Origin: Segetibacter koreensis DSM 18137
GTDB taxonomy: Bacteria > Bacteroidota > Bacteroidia > Chitinophagales > Chitinophagaceae
DNA length: 64,000 bases
Direction: 5' to 3'
Assembly: GCF_000374045.1 (NCBI RefSeq)
Contig: NZ_KB893381.1
Coordinates: forward strand, 194,467-258,466
Below the pieces are notes generated by a model. The model saw nothing but the letters and a program-made list of their open reading frames with translations, made no database searches and had not been told where the DNA came from. A program made the position numbers and the translations under genes. This document shows, in pieces, positions 1 through 8,949 of this stretch (the stretch's first letter is position 1; every line of letters begins with the position of its first letter).

Positions 1-1532
1 TAATTTAAAGTGTGGGTGAATGTTTGAGAAGTTAAAGTTGCGTGGGATATAGCTCCTATTCCTGTACCTGAAATGTCCTGGATCGATTCTAGCCATCCTC
101 CTATGTTTGAGTTTCTTACGCCGGCGCCATGGTTAATTGCATATAAAAATTTGTACTCAAGAGCTTTTGTTATTTTAACTCCTGCAGAAATATTTGCTAA
201 AAAAACGTTTACATCCGCCACATCATCCACACCATCGATTACAGCAACAGGGTTAGGAATTGAATTAGCGGTCAAATTGTACATCCCATTACTGGCATAA
301 AACGGCGCAGTAGGATTCCAGTTTAGGGTATAGCTCATTAAATTACCCGCAGCACCAGCAGTATTGCTTATAAGACCCATATGCTCTGTGGTATGTCCGG
401 CTATCACACCAAAATCAATGGACAAGCGTTTATCAATAAATTTATAGCCACCTGAGAAATTACCCAGGTATTTGTCTAAAGAGGTCTTTTTAATAAAGCC
501 AGGTGTTCTGGAACCTAAAAATGAGGCACGGAACTTTCCGGTTTCATTTCCACCACTTACTGCAAGATTATAATTTTGTGTCAATGTGTTTTGTGTAATT
601 GCTTTCAACGCATCTACAGATCCGCCGTGATCATATGAGGTAGAAAACGTATCTAAAGTATATTTATGGAGCGCAGATCTATACTCATCTGCATTAAGAA
701 GTTTGTACTTTTTCATATATCCGGCAAACACTCCGACGCTCGCACCAAATTCCAGCTTTGTTCCAGATGACGTACCTCTTTTTGTAGTGATAACAATAAT
801 ACCATTAGCACCTCTCGAACCATAAATTGCAGTTGAAGACGCATCTTTAAGTACATCGATTTGGGCAATATCAGCGGGATTAATATAGAGCAAAGGATTT
901 GACTCTGGTGTAGGACCAAAACCTCCTGAACCAAAATCGAGGCTGGGTCGGGCGGTTCTTCCGTCCAAAGGCACGCCATCTATAACATATAAAGGATTAT
1001 TATTAGCTCTTATGGAATTATTACCCCTTATTTTAACGGTAGTAGCAGCACCTGGCTGGCCACTATTTGTAGTAATATCCAAGCCGGGAACCTTGCCTTG
1101 TAGCAATTGATCAGGCGATGCAATAACGCCCTGGTTGAAATCCTTTGCTTTTACAGAAGTCAACGCCCCCGTTGCATCTTTTTTACGAACCGATCCATAA
1201 CCGATAACAACCACTTCATTAAGATTTTGAGAAGAAGCAGCCATAGCAACAGTTACATTGTTAGAAGCAGGAATGTCAACGGTTTGATCTGTATACCCAA
1301 CATACGTGACTTTTAGCTGGGTAGCTCCTTCCGGCACGTTAATAGTGAAAGCGCCATCGGCTTTTGTTTTTACACTTACTGGTTTTCCTACAACAGACAC
1401 CGTTGCATCTACAAGAGGAGCGTTGTCTTTATTATCTGCTACCTTTCCGGTTACTGTTCTTGCCTGGCTAAACAATAATGAGGGGATAGATAATAGCGTA
1501 ATAAAACACAAAAAGAGCAGAACTTTTTTCAT
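1..1532 (-). CDS. SusC/RagA-family TonB-linked outer membrane receptor (N-terminal part; gene runs off the window start)
   Basis: The frame is open from an ATG at 1532 to the first base of the window, about 510 residues, with no stop. It begins with a signal peptide (MKKVLLFLCF, cleavage after LLFSQA). A carboxypeptidase-regulatory-like beta-sandwich follows (VTGKVADNKDNAPLVDATV), then a short hinge with the NEVVVIGYG signature, then the plug domain with NNPLYVIDGVP and SSTAIYGSRGANGIIVITTK. These are hallmarks of SusC/RagA transporters, which import glycans or peptides across the outer membrane using TonB energy together with a SusD lipoprotein. A SusD gene would lie to the left, outside the window. 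The 400 bp upstream of the start are AT-rich and gene-free. The substrate cannot be read from this part. Confidence 0.93.
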   Translation of the reverse strand, partial: MKKVLLFLCFITLLSIPSLLFSQARTVTGKVADNKDNAPLVDATVSVVGKPVSVKTKADGAFTINVPEGATQLKVTYVGYTDQTVDIPASNNVTVAMAASSQNLNEVVVIGYGSVRKKDATGALTSVKAKDFNQGVIASPDQLLQGKVPGLDITTNSGQPGAATTVKIRGNNSIRANNNPLYVIDGVPLDGRTARPSLDFGSGGFGPTPESNPLLYINPADIAQIDVLKDASSTAIYGSRGANGIIVITTKRGTSSGTKLEFGASVGVFAGYMKKYKLLNADEYRSALHKYTLDTFSTSYDHGGSVDALKAITQNTLTQNYNLAVSGGNETGKFRASFLGSRTPGFIKKTSLDKYLGNFSGGYKFIDKRLSIDFGVIAGHTTEHMGLISNTAGAAGNLMSYTLNWNPTAPFYASNGMYNLTANSIPNPVAVIDGVDDVADVNVFLANISAGVKITKALEYKFLYAINHGAGVRNSNIGGWLESIQDISGTGIGAISHATLTSQTFTHTLN

Positions 1533-1940
1533 AAACAGCAGTTATTAAAATTGTTTAATAAATATATACAGATAGATCTACATTTTGTTGCATTAACAAT
1601 TAGTTTTTTTAAGCTTTCTTTTCAAGAAAAGCCACTTTATAAATTGTCGTCAGCAGACGCCTATATATATCAATCATTAATAATAGAAACAAAAGTTTAT
1701 TTCAACTAATATTTCCGATTCATTCAAGACTTATAATTTCCTCATTGTGCTGCTTTTAAATAAAAATATTGAATAAAATATTTTTCCTGTTATTGCCACC
1801 TCTGCTTTTTATACAATTATTTGCCTTAAAACCTGTTTTATATCTTTTCACATAGTCGGATAAAATGACTTAGGGAAATTCTGGAGGCACACTTTGCCCT
1901 GTAAAGTAATAAACCCCTATCTTCATATTAATCTAATTAT
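1533..1940. other. Divergent intergenic region between the SusC gene and the kinase cluster
   Basis: This is 408 bp of AT-rich sequence between two divergent genes, so it should hold both promoters. I found no perfect TAnnTTTG -7 element in a convincing position for either gene, and no RNA gene. The T-rich stretch near 1601-1620 does not form a clear hairpin. Confidence 0.5.
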
Positions 1941-4208
1941 ATGAAAAACATTTGCACTTCCCAAATACTGCAAAAAGCTGATAACTGCTTTTATATTACA
2001 TTGGATTCTCGGCTAAATATTGTAAGCTGCAACAAGAAATTTCAAAATATCCTGGATCACAACGGTCAGGAGAAAACCTTTCTAAACATTTTTAGTATAG
2101 CTGATCAGGAACGTTGGAAGAACATTTTTGAAAAAGCTGAACAAACAAGTCACAATCTTCATACTGCAATAATTCCTTTACAAACGGGGAAAGATATTTT
2201 AGATCTAAATTGGAACGTGTGTGTATTGGATAATGACAAGGAGGTAGTGGAGAGATTTGAAATTTTAGGTGTACCGTCGTTCAGCAAGAAGGAAGAGGAA
2301 AACAGGACCATTCGCACTACACTCGGTTTAAGGGAAACCCGATTTAAATCAGTCCTAAGTAAATTAAAAAAAGTATTAAATTCTTCCCTAGATATCATTT
2401 GTGTCCTTGATTCGAAAGGGATGTTTACAAGAGTAAGCCAGGCCTGCAAACCCATTTTAGGCTATGAACCGCGAGAACTGGTTGGCAAGAGCTACATAGA
2501 TTTTGTACATGAGGAAGACATACCTCGCACCATTGAAGCTTATGATAATATTAAAAATGGTTTAATTACTACAAATTTTGAAAATGAGTATCGTAGAAAA
2601 GACGGCTCACTTGCCAGATTAATATGGTCATCAAAATGGGAAGAAGAAGACCAGAAATATTATTGTATAGCGCGTGATGCTACGGAAAAAAAAGCCGCAG
2701 AGGCAGCGTTAAAAGCATCTGAAGAAAAATACAGGATTCTATTTCAAAACCACCCTTTGCCAATGTGGATATACAATGTAGAAACATATCAGTTGCTAGA
2801 GGCAAATGACGCGGCTGCAAACCACTACGGATACACACACGAGGAGCTCTTACATTTAACCGTTAAAGATCTGCTTGACGACGAAGAGGTGGTAAAGTTT
2901 GAAAAGTTATATCAGCAAAAAGATTATTACAGGCAAGATCACAAAGGAGTATGGAAGCACAAAAAGAAAAATAAAGAAATATTCCATTCAGAGATAACTT
3001 CAAATTTTATAGAATTTCAGGGAACCCGGGCTAAGCTGGTTTTATCAATTGACCGTACACAACAGTTAAAGGCTGAAAGGGAACTTATAAAGATTCATGA
3101 AAGATATAAATTTCTAAGCCTTGCTACATTTGACGCTATCTGGGACCTTGATCTGAAAACAAACGAGGTAGAATGGGGCGAAGGAGTAAAGCGCATGTTT
3201 CAGATTGAAGATCTTTCAGTAATGAAAAAAATGGATGGATGGCTAAAAAATCTACATCCTGATGACAGGGAAAGGATAGAAAGCAAACTGCAGGATCATC
3301 TACTTAGATTAGAATCACATTGGGAAGATGAATACAGGTTTAAGATTGGCGAAAACACTTATAAGTATATTTCCGCAAGAGGCTATACCATATATGATGA
3401 GAATAAAACTCCTGTAAGAATGATTGGCGCTATGCAGGATCTCACAGAAAGGAAGATCCATGAAAATATGCTGCAGCAATTGAATCAGAATTTGGAAAAA
3501 AGAGCAAGAGAATTATCTGAATCAAATGCCGAATTGGAAAGGTTTGCTTATGTTACCTCACACGACCTGCAAGAACCCTTACGGATGGTCACAAGCTTTT
3601 TACAATTGCTTGAGAAAAGATATAAAGACAAATTAGACCAAAAGGCGCATGAATACATTGCCTATGCAGTGGATGGAGCCGAGCGAATGAAACGCCTTAT
3701 TTTAGATCTTCTTGAATATTCGAGAGTAAACTCGAGCGTTATAGAAAAAGAAGATGTTGATGTAAATGAAATAATTGATGATTTAAGGATAACATATAAA
3801 AATCTGCTGCTTGAAACTGATGGCACAATAAATAGTGAAGAACTTCCGTTAATAAAGGGTAATAAAACTCAAATTTTACAATTGTTTCAAAACCTGATTG
3901 GAAATGCATTTAAATACAAAAGTGAAAAACCTCCAATAATAGATATCACTTATAAAGAAGATATTAACTACTATAAATTTGCCATCACTGATAACGGAAT
4001 AGGTATTGATCCTAAGTTTTTTCAGAAAATATTTATTATTTTCCAACGTTTACATAAAAGAGAACAGTATTCGGGAACAGGAATAGGTTTAGCCATATGT
4101 AAAAAAATAGTGGAAAAACATGGTGGGAAAATCTGGGTTACTTCAGCCCCCGAACATGGAAGCACCTTTTACTTTACATTACCTAAACCCAAATTAGAGC
4201 CAATATGA
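1941..4208 (+). CDS. Multi-PAS sensor histidine kinase
   Basis: A 755-residue protein with no signal peptide or membrane segment, so a cytoplasmic sensor. At least three PAS/PAC modules can be seen, at about 140-255 (GMFTRVSQACKPILGYEP), 262-380 and 385-510. A coiled linker precedes the HisKA domain, where the phosphoacceptor is H541 in TSHDLQEPLRMV. The HATPase domain has an N box at about N651 (NLIGNAFKYK), the G1 box DNGIGID at 684 and GTGIGLAICKKIVEKHGG. The stop codon overlaps the start of the next gene by 4 bp (ATGA), which points to translational coupling with a CheY-like partner. The SHDLQEPLRM type of kinase is often paired with Rcp1-like regulators. No PAS cofactor ligand can be identified. 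Confidence 0.92.
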   Translation: MKNICTSQILQKADNCFYITLDSRLNIVSCNKKFQNILDHNGQEKTFLNIFSIADQERWKNIFEKAEQTSHNLHTAIIPLQTGKDILDLNWNVCVLDNDKEVVERFEILGVPSFSKKEEENRTIRTTLGLRETRFKSVLSKLKKVLNSSLDIICVLDSKGMFTRVSQACKPILGYEPRELVGKSYIDFVHEEDIPRTIEAYDNIKNGLITTNFENEYRRKDGSLARLIWSSKWEEEDQKYYCIARDATEKKAAEAALKASEEKYRILFQNHPLPMWIYNVETYQLLEANDAAANHYGYTHEELLHLTVKDLLDDEEVVKFEKLYQQKDYYRQDHKGVWKHKKKNKEIFHSEITSNFIEFQGTRAKLVLSIDRTQQLKAERELIKIHERYKFLSLATFDAIWDLDLKTNEVEWGEGVKRMFQIEDLSVMKKMDGWLKNLHPDDRERIESKLQDHLLRLESHWEDEYRFKIGENTYKYISARGYTIYDENKTPVRMIGAMQDLTERKIHENMLQQLNQNLEKRARELSESNAELERFAYVTSHDLQEPLRMVTSFLQLLEKRYKDKLDQKAHEYIAYAVDGAERMKRLILDLLEYSRVNSSVIEKEDVDVNEIIDDLRITYKNLLLETDGTINSEELPLIKGNKTQILQLFQNLIGNAFKYKSEKPPIIDITYKEDINYYKFAITDNGIGIDPKFFQKIFIIFQRLHKREQYSGTGIGLAICKKIVEKHGGKIWVTSAPEHGSTFYFTLPKPKLEPI

Positions 4209-4639
4209 TGAAAAACGCACACATCTTACTCGTAGAAGATAATGAAGGAGATATTGTGCTTACAAAGGAAGCGCTGGCAGAAGCCAATATAAAAAACAAA
4301 GTTTCAGTAAGCAGAGATGGAGAAGAAGCGATCAATTATCTTACAAAAGCGTTTGAAAATGTCGAAGAGCTTTTGCCTGACTTAATTTTGCTCGATATCA
4401 ACCTTCCACGGGTAGATGGTAAGGAGGTGCTTCATTTTATAAAAACTACCCCCGGGTTAAAAAAAATCCCCGTGGTCATGTTGACCACTTCTTCCAATCA
4501 GTCTGATATTGCTGATGCCTATAATAACTATGCTAATTGTTTTATATCAAAACCGGTAGATTTTAACAAGTTCTTCGATGTAGTGAGAATGATTGAAGAT
4601 TTCTGGATTTCCATTGTTAAACTACCGTCTAAAAATTGA
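4205..4639 (+). CDS. Single-domain response regulator, Rcp1-like
   Basis: 144 residues, a CheY-like receiver with no output domain. The acidic pair is in LLVEDNEGDIVL, the phosphoacceptor is D64 in DLILLDINLPRVDGKEVL, the conserved Thr/Ser lies in VVMLTTSS and the Lys in CFISKPVDF. EDNEGD at the N terminus is typical of the Rcp1 family, which receives phosphate from PAS or phytochrome-type kinases. The gene overlaps the upstream kinase by 4 bp and ends 2 bp before the next ATG, so it is surely cotranscribed. It likely shuttles phosphate from the upstream kinase or to the hybrid protein that follows; the direction is inference. Confidence 0.92.
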   Translation: MMKNAHILLVEDNEGDIVLTKEALAEANIKNKVSVSRDGEEAINYLTKAFENVEELLPDLILLDINLPRVDGKEVLHFIKTTPGLKKIPVVMLTTSSNQSDIADAYNNYANCFISKPVDFNKFFDVVRMIEDFWISIVKLPSKN

Positions 4640-4641
4640 AA

Positions 4642-6480
4642 ATGCGACAAACTCTCCTGAAATTATTAGTCATAGAAGACAATCCCGGAGATTTTATACT
4701 GGTAAATGAATACCTGGAAGAAAGTTTTCCAAAAGCAACTATTTTTCATGCAGATACTTTACTAAAAGGAATAGAATTTTTAGAAAATGAAAATATAGAT
4801 GTTATTCTTTTAGACCTTACTTTGCCTGATGGAATGGGTATAGACTCTTTTCTCTCCATTAATTTAAAAGCGCCACAGGTTCCCATTATTATTTTAACCG
4901 GCTTAGGTGACACAAAACTTGCACTGGAAAGCTTACAAATAGGAGCACAGGATTATATTGTAAAGGATGATTCATCGCCTGCGGTATTGGCAAAAAGCAT
5001 TCAATATGGAATTGAAAGAAGTAAGATTTTTGCCCGTCTAAAAAAATCCGAGGAACAATATAAGTTGCTGTTCGATCACAATCCATTGCCAATGTGCGCA
5101 TATGATAATGCATCACATCAATTTTTAAAGGTAAATGAGGCAGCTGTACGACATTACGGTTATTCAGAAGATGAATTTTTAAAACTGACTATTGATGAGT
5201 TGGAACCAGGCAGTGAAGATGTAAACCAACCGATTTCAATAAGTGATTATAACGTCAGCAGAAACGGCCTTTACTCCATCGATCATAAACACAGAAAAAA
5301 AAACGGGGAGATTATAGATGTGGAAATGCGTTCGCATGAAATTATAATTGACGGGCAAAATGCCTGCCTTGCAGTTATACATGATGTAACAGAAAGGAAC
5401 AGGGCTAAAGAACAGCTACGTGAAAGCGAACAAATGTTTAGAACCATTTCAGAGAATTTTCCTAATGGTGAAGTTGCCATTTTAAATAAAAATCTTACCA
5501 TTTTATATATTGCCGGTAAAGAATTTCACATTCCCGGAACTAATGCATCTTATTTCGAAAATACAGCATATACTTCGCATTTTCATTCTCCGGAAAAAGA
5601 AAAAGTTTATGATAAGCTTATGCAGGTTTTTGCCGACAATAACGTTGTATTTGAAGCAGCCTATGACAACCTGAGCTACATGATAAGTGCAGTACCATTG
5701 TATGAAACCGATGGAAAGATTAATAAAATTCTTATCGCATCTCAAAACATAACAGAACAAAAAAGAAATGAGATCGAAAAAGAAATGTTTATTGAGAAAT
5801 TAAAACAAAACAATAGCGACCTGCAGCAGTTTTCGTACATCACTTCTCACAACCTTCGCTCACCGCTGGGTAACCTTTTAGGGATCATTAAATTGCTTGA
5901 CACTTCTTCGATCTCAGATCCCATGACAAAGATGCTCTTGAAAAATTTTGAAGATTGTACGATACAGTTAAATGAAACGGTTAATGACCTCATTAATATC
6001 CTACTCGTTAAAAACAGCAGCGACTCTAAGAAGGAAACACTTGATTTGAGAAAGACATTCGAAAAAGTTGTGCAATCGGTACAAAACACCATCGATCAAA
6101 AAAGCATGACTATCATAGCTGATTTTGATGATGCTTATGAAGTAGAATTTAACCGGACGTATCTTGAAAGTATTTTATTAAACCTGATCACAAATGCTGT
6201 AAAATACAGCTCACCAAAACGTGATCCACAGGTAAAAATCAGAACAGAAAAAATTGACGGGGGAATAAAGATGTACTTCTCAGATAATGGCCTGGGCATT
6301 GACATGCAAAGAAATAAAGATCGTATATTTGGCCTTTATCAGCGTTTTCACAACCATGCCGATAGCAAAGGATTAGGTCTGTATATGGTAAATTCGCAAA
6401 TACGGGTTATGGGAGGAGGAATAGATGTTGAAAGTGAGGTAGATAAAGGTACTACTTTCATCATCACCTTTAAAAACTGA
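4642..6480 (+). CDS. REC-PAS-histidine kinase (N-terminal receiver fused to sensor kinase)
   Basis: The receiver is at residues 5-125, with D58 in VILLDLTLPDGMGIDS and the lysine region QDYIVKDD. PAS modules lie at about 130-250 and 260-375. The HisKA-like helix pair carries H403 in YITSHNLRSPLGNLLG. The C-terminal ATPase has DNGLGIDMQRNKDRIFGLYQRF and SKGLGLYMVNSQ. I chose the ATG at 4642, 2 bp after the upstream stop, over an in-frame TTG at 4636, because it gives the canonical MRQTLLKLLVIEDN start. The kinase core closely resembles the stand-alone PAS kinase at 51551-52642: both have RIFGL.QRFH.HADSKG. A receiver at the N terminus means this kinase can be controlled by another kinase, probably the one just upstream. 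Confidence 0.9.
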   Translation: MRQTLLKLLVIEDNPGDFILVNEYLEESFPKATIFHADTLLKGIEFLENENIDVILLDLTLPDGMGIDSFLSINLKAPQVPIIILTGLGDTKLALESLQIGAQDYIVKDDSSPAVLAKSIQYGIERSKIFARLKKSEEQYKLLFDHNPLPMCAYDNASHQFLKVNEAAVRHYGYSEDEFLKLTIDELEPGSEDVNQPISISDYNVSRNGLYSIDHKHRKKNGEIIDVEMRSHEIIIDGQNACLAVIHDVTERNRAKEQLRESEQMFRTISENFPNGEVAILNKNLTILYIAGKEFHIPGTNASYFENTAYTSHFHSPEKEKVYDKLMQVFADNNVVFEAAYDNLSYMISAVPLYETDGKINKILIASQNITEQKRNEIEKEMFIEKLKQNNSDLQQFSYITSHNLRSPLGNLLGIIKLLDTSSISDPMTKMLLKNFEDCTIQLNETVNDLINILLVKNSSDSKKETLDLRKTFEKVVQSVQNTIDQKSMTIIADFDDAYEVEFNRTYLESILLNLITNAVKYSSPKRDPQVKIRTEKIDGGIKMYFSDNGLGIDMQRNKDRIFGLYQRFHNHADSKGLGLYMVNSQIRVMGGGIDVESEVDKGTTFIITFKN

Positions 6481-6485
6481 TATCT

Positions 6486-6911
6486 ATGATAAACAAGGTA
6501 TTCTGCATAGATGATGATCAAATCACTCTTGTGCTTTGTGACATGGTAATTAAAAAATCGGGGTTTGCAAAAGACGTTATCACAGCGCAAAATGGCAAAG
6601 AAGGGTTAGCATGGTTTTCTGCTTATTTTTCAAAAACTAACACTGGTCCAAAACCAAATCCACCTGAAGTAATTTTCCTTGATCTTAACATGCCTGTCAT
6701 GAACGGATGGGATTTTCTCGAAGATTATTTGATGAAGTACGCTGAAAGAATACCCGAAACAAAAGTGGTCATTTTATCTTCAACAGTAAACCCTGAAGAT
6801 TTTTTAAGAGCAAACAGGTATGATATAGTTATTGATTTTATAAATAAACCTTTAACTGCCGAAGGGCTGGACGAACTTAAAGAGAATGATCAGTTGAACG
6901 GCTACTTTTAG
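6486..6911 (+). CDS. Single-domain response regulator
   Basis: 141 residues, receiver only. The acidic residues are in FCIDDDQIT, the phosphoacceptor is D66 in VIFLDLNMPVMNGWDFLEDY, the switch Ser lies in VVILSSTVNPED and the Lys in FINKPLTAEGL. It starts 5 bp after the stop of the REC-PAS kinase and is followed by a good terminator, so it closes a four-gene signalling operon. It has no DNA-binding output domain, so the whole cluster has no obvious transcriptional output and must act through protein contacts. Confidence 0.92.
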   Translation: MINKVFCIDDDQITLVLCDMVIKKSGFAKDVITAQNGKEGLAWFSAYFSKTNTGPKPNPPEVIFLDLNMPVMNGWDFLEDYLMKYAERIPETKVVILSSTVNPEDFLRANRYDIVIDFINKPLTAEGLDELKENDQLNGYF

Positions 6912-6940
6912 GGCTAAACCCTTTTACTCCTTTATATACC

Positions 6941-6966
6941 AACCCTCAATTATTGAGGGTTTTTGA
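6941..6966 (+). terminator. Rho-independent terminator of the signalling operon
   Basis: A short perfect hairpin, ACCCTCAAT/ATTGAGGGT, is followed by a T-run. It lies 30 bp after the stop of the last response regulator gene. Confidence 0.8.
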
Positions 6967-7013
6967 TGTAATCACATTTTTGGTTTTTACCTTCGTTGCG
7001 CTAAACTACCTCT

Positions 7014-8684
7014 ATGAATAATTATGCTATCGCTGATAACTTTTCATTACTTTCCAAACTTATAGATATTCATGGAGATGATAGTTTTAAAGCCAAATCA
7101 TATTCATCGGCGGCATATACTATAGAAAAACTTCCTGTACAACTTTCTACACTTTCAGCAGAAAAAATTTATGCGATTAAAGGTATAGGAGCCACCATTG
7201 GCAAAAGAATAATCGAACAAATTGAGTCAGGAAGACTTGCTGGTCTTGATGAGTACATCAACAAAACGCCGGCAGGCATTTTCGATTTGTTAAAGATAAA
7301 GGGGTTGGGCCCTAAGAAAATATCTGTGATATGGAAAGAGCTTGGAATAGAAAGTATTGGCGAATTATTATACGCGTGCGAAGAAAACAGGTTATTGCTG
7401 TACAAAGGCTTCGGAGCGAAGACACAACAAAACATCGGCGATGCGATACGGTTTTACCTTAACAGCCAGGGCAGTCACCTATACAGGCAGATAGAAGAAT
7501 ATGCTCCTGCATTTACCAAAAGGCTTCAAAAAACTTTCCCATCAAACACATTTTCAATTACAGGTGATTTTATTCGCCATGCAGAAGTGATACATAAACT
7601 TGAATGGGTAACAGATATAGATCTACATGTTTTAGAAACATTTTTTAGAGAGCAGGAATATGAGGTAAATATAACAGACACTATACTTTCTGTACGCGGC
7701 GCTGACAATGTTAACCTTGAGTTTTATTATTCGCCCGCTGACAGTCTCATTGGTGAATTATTTATTAGAAGCTGCAGTCCAGAATTTTTTACTGCCTTTA
7801 CAGAAAAGTACGGCTGGAAGCCCGGAGAAAATTATGTAGATGGAGAGCAGATATTCAAGCAAAATTCGCTTCAGTTTATTCCGCCTTTTTTACGTGAATC
7901 GCCTTATGTTTTACAACTAGCCGCTGCACATACTTTGCCTGATGTTATTGAGCAAAAAGATATTCGTGGCATAATACATAGCCACAGCAATTGGAGCGAC
8001 GGCGGCGATACAATTGAAGCAATGGTGCAAGGGGCAATACAGCAAGGTTTTGAATATCTTGTTATCAGTGATCATTCGCAGTCCGCTTTTTATGCAAAAG
8101 GCTTATACCCGGACCGAATAAAAGCACAACATGAATTGATAGATGAGCTAAACGAAAAATACAAACCGTTTAAAATATTTAAAAGTATAGAATCAGATAT
8201 TTTAAATGATGGCAGCCTAGATTACCCCGATAACATTCTCTCTGCATTTGACCTTGTCATTACTTCCGTACATTCTAATTTAAAGATGACTGAGGAGAAA
8301 GCTATGACAAGATTACTGAAAGCTATAGCTAATCCGTATACGACGATCCTCGGTCATATGACCGGTAGATTGTTGTTGAGCCGCAATGGCTACCCGGTAA
8401 ACCACAAAGAGATTATAGATGCATGTGCGAAACATAACGTAGTAATCGAATTAAATGCGCACTCCCGCCGTCTTGATATGGATTGGCGACATATTCCTTA
8501 TGCAATAGAGAAAGGCGTTCTCATATCTATTGATCCTGATGCACATGCAGTTGATGCATTCGGCGATATAAAATACGGTGTGCTGGCAGCTCAAAAAGGA
8601 GGGTTGACTTCACAACAAAATCTAAGCAGTTTTACCTTGCAACAGTTTGAAAGTTTTCTTCAAAAACAAAATGAGAAAAGATAA
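7014..8684 (+). CDS. polX: PolX-type DNA polymerase/3'-5' exonuclease with PHP domain (polymerase site altered)
   Basis: 556 residues with the PolX layout: an N-terminal helix-hairpin-helix part (KGIGATIGK at 56-64, KGLGPKK at 96-102, KGFGAKTQQN at 131-140), a nucleotidyltransferase fold, and a C-terminal PHP domain. The PHP metal ligands look complete: IHSHSNWSDG (H322, H324), VISDHS (H354), KSIESDIL, SVHSNL, LGHMTGR and DPDAHA, so the Mn-dependent exonuclease should be active. The polymerase site is not canonical. The usual GSxRR loop reads TGDFIRHAEVI, the catalytic pair survives as D201-I-D203, the third carboxylate is Glu (NLEFYY, E236), and the TGSKxHN region reads RSCSPEF. Its likely role is in base-excision repair as a nuclease. 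It stands alone between two terminated units. Confidence 0.88.
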   Translation: MNNYAIADNFSLLSKLIDIHGDDSFKAKSYSSAAYTIEKLPVQLSTLSAEKIYAIKGIGATIGKRIIEQIESGRLAGLDEYINKTPAGIFDLLKIKGLGPKKISVIWKELGIESIGELLYACEENRLLLYKGFGAKTQQNIGDAIRFYLNSQGSHLYRQIEEYAPAFTKRLQKTFPSNTFSITGDFIRHAEVIHKLEWVTDIDLHVLETFFREQEYEVNITDTILSVRGADNVNLEFYYSPADSLIGELFIRSCSPEFFTAFTEKYGWKPGENYVDGEQIFKQNSLQFIPPFLRESPYVLQLAAAHTLPDVIEQKDIRGIIHSHSNWSDGGDTIEAMVQGAIQQGFEYLVISDHSQSAFYAKGLYPDRIKAQHELIDELNEKYKPFKIFKSIESDILNDGSLDYPDNILSAFDLVITSVHSNLKMTEEKAMTRLLKAIANPYTTILGHMTGRLLLSRNGYPVNHKEIIDACAKHNVVIELNAHSRRLDMDWRHIPYAIEKGVLISIDPDAHAVDAFGDIKYGVLAAQKGGLTSQQNLSSFTLQQFESFLQKQNEKR

Positions 8685-8949
8685 ATTCCAATTTCAAATT
8701 TTACCATACCGTCCATAATTGAGGGGCACCAATACGGGCAGATATTTGCAGAAACTATTGCAAATATTAAAAATATTATCTACTTTTCATTGTCTTTACT
8801 TCTTCATGGTATTGTGTTCGCCTGTCACTCAATATCCTATTAACACATTTTTGCCAATATACTATCAGACTTACTTCCCGAAGTTCTACAGAATTTACAT
8901 GCTTCCCTGCTTTTAAAATTTATTTTTTAAACAACTAAAATATGTTTTT
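8685..8949 (+). other. Gene-free upstream region of the GloVer-repeat gene
   Basis: 265 bp, AT-rich, with no credible reading frame or hairpin. It should contain the promoter of the downstream secreted-protein gene, but I cannot place a -7 element with confidence. Confidence 0.4.
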
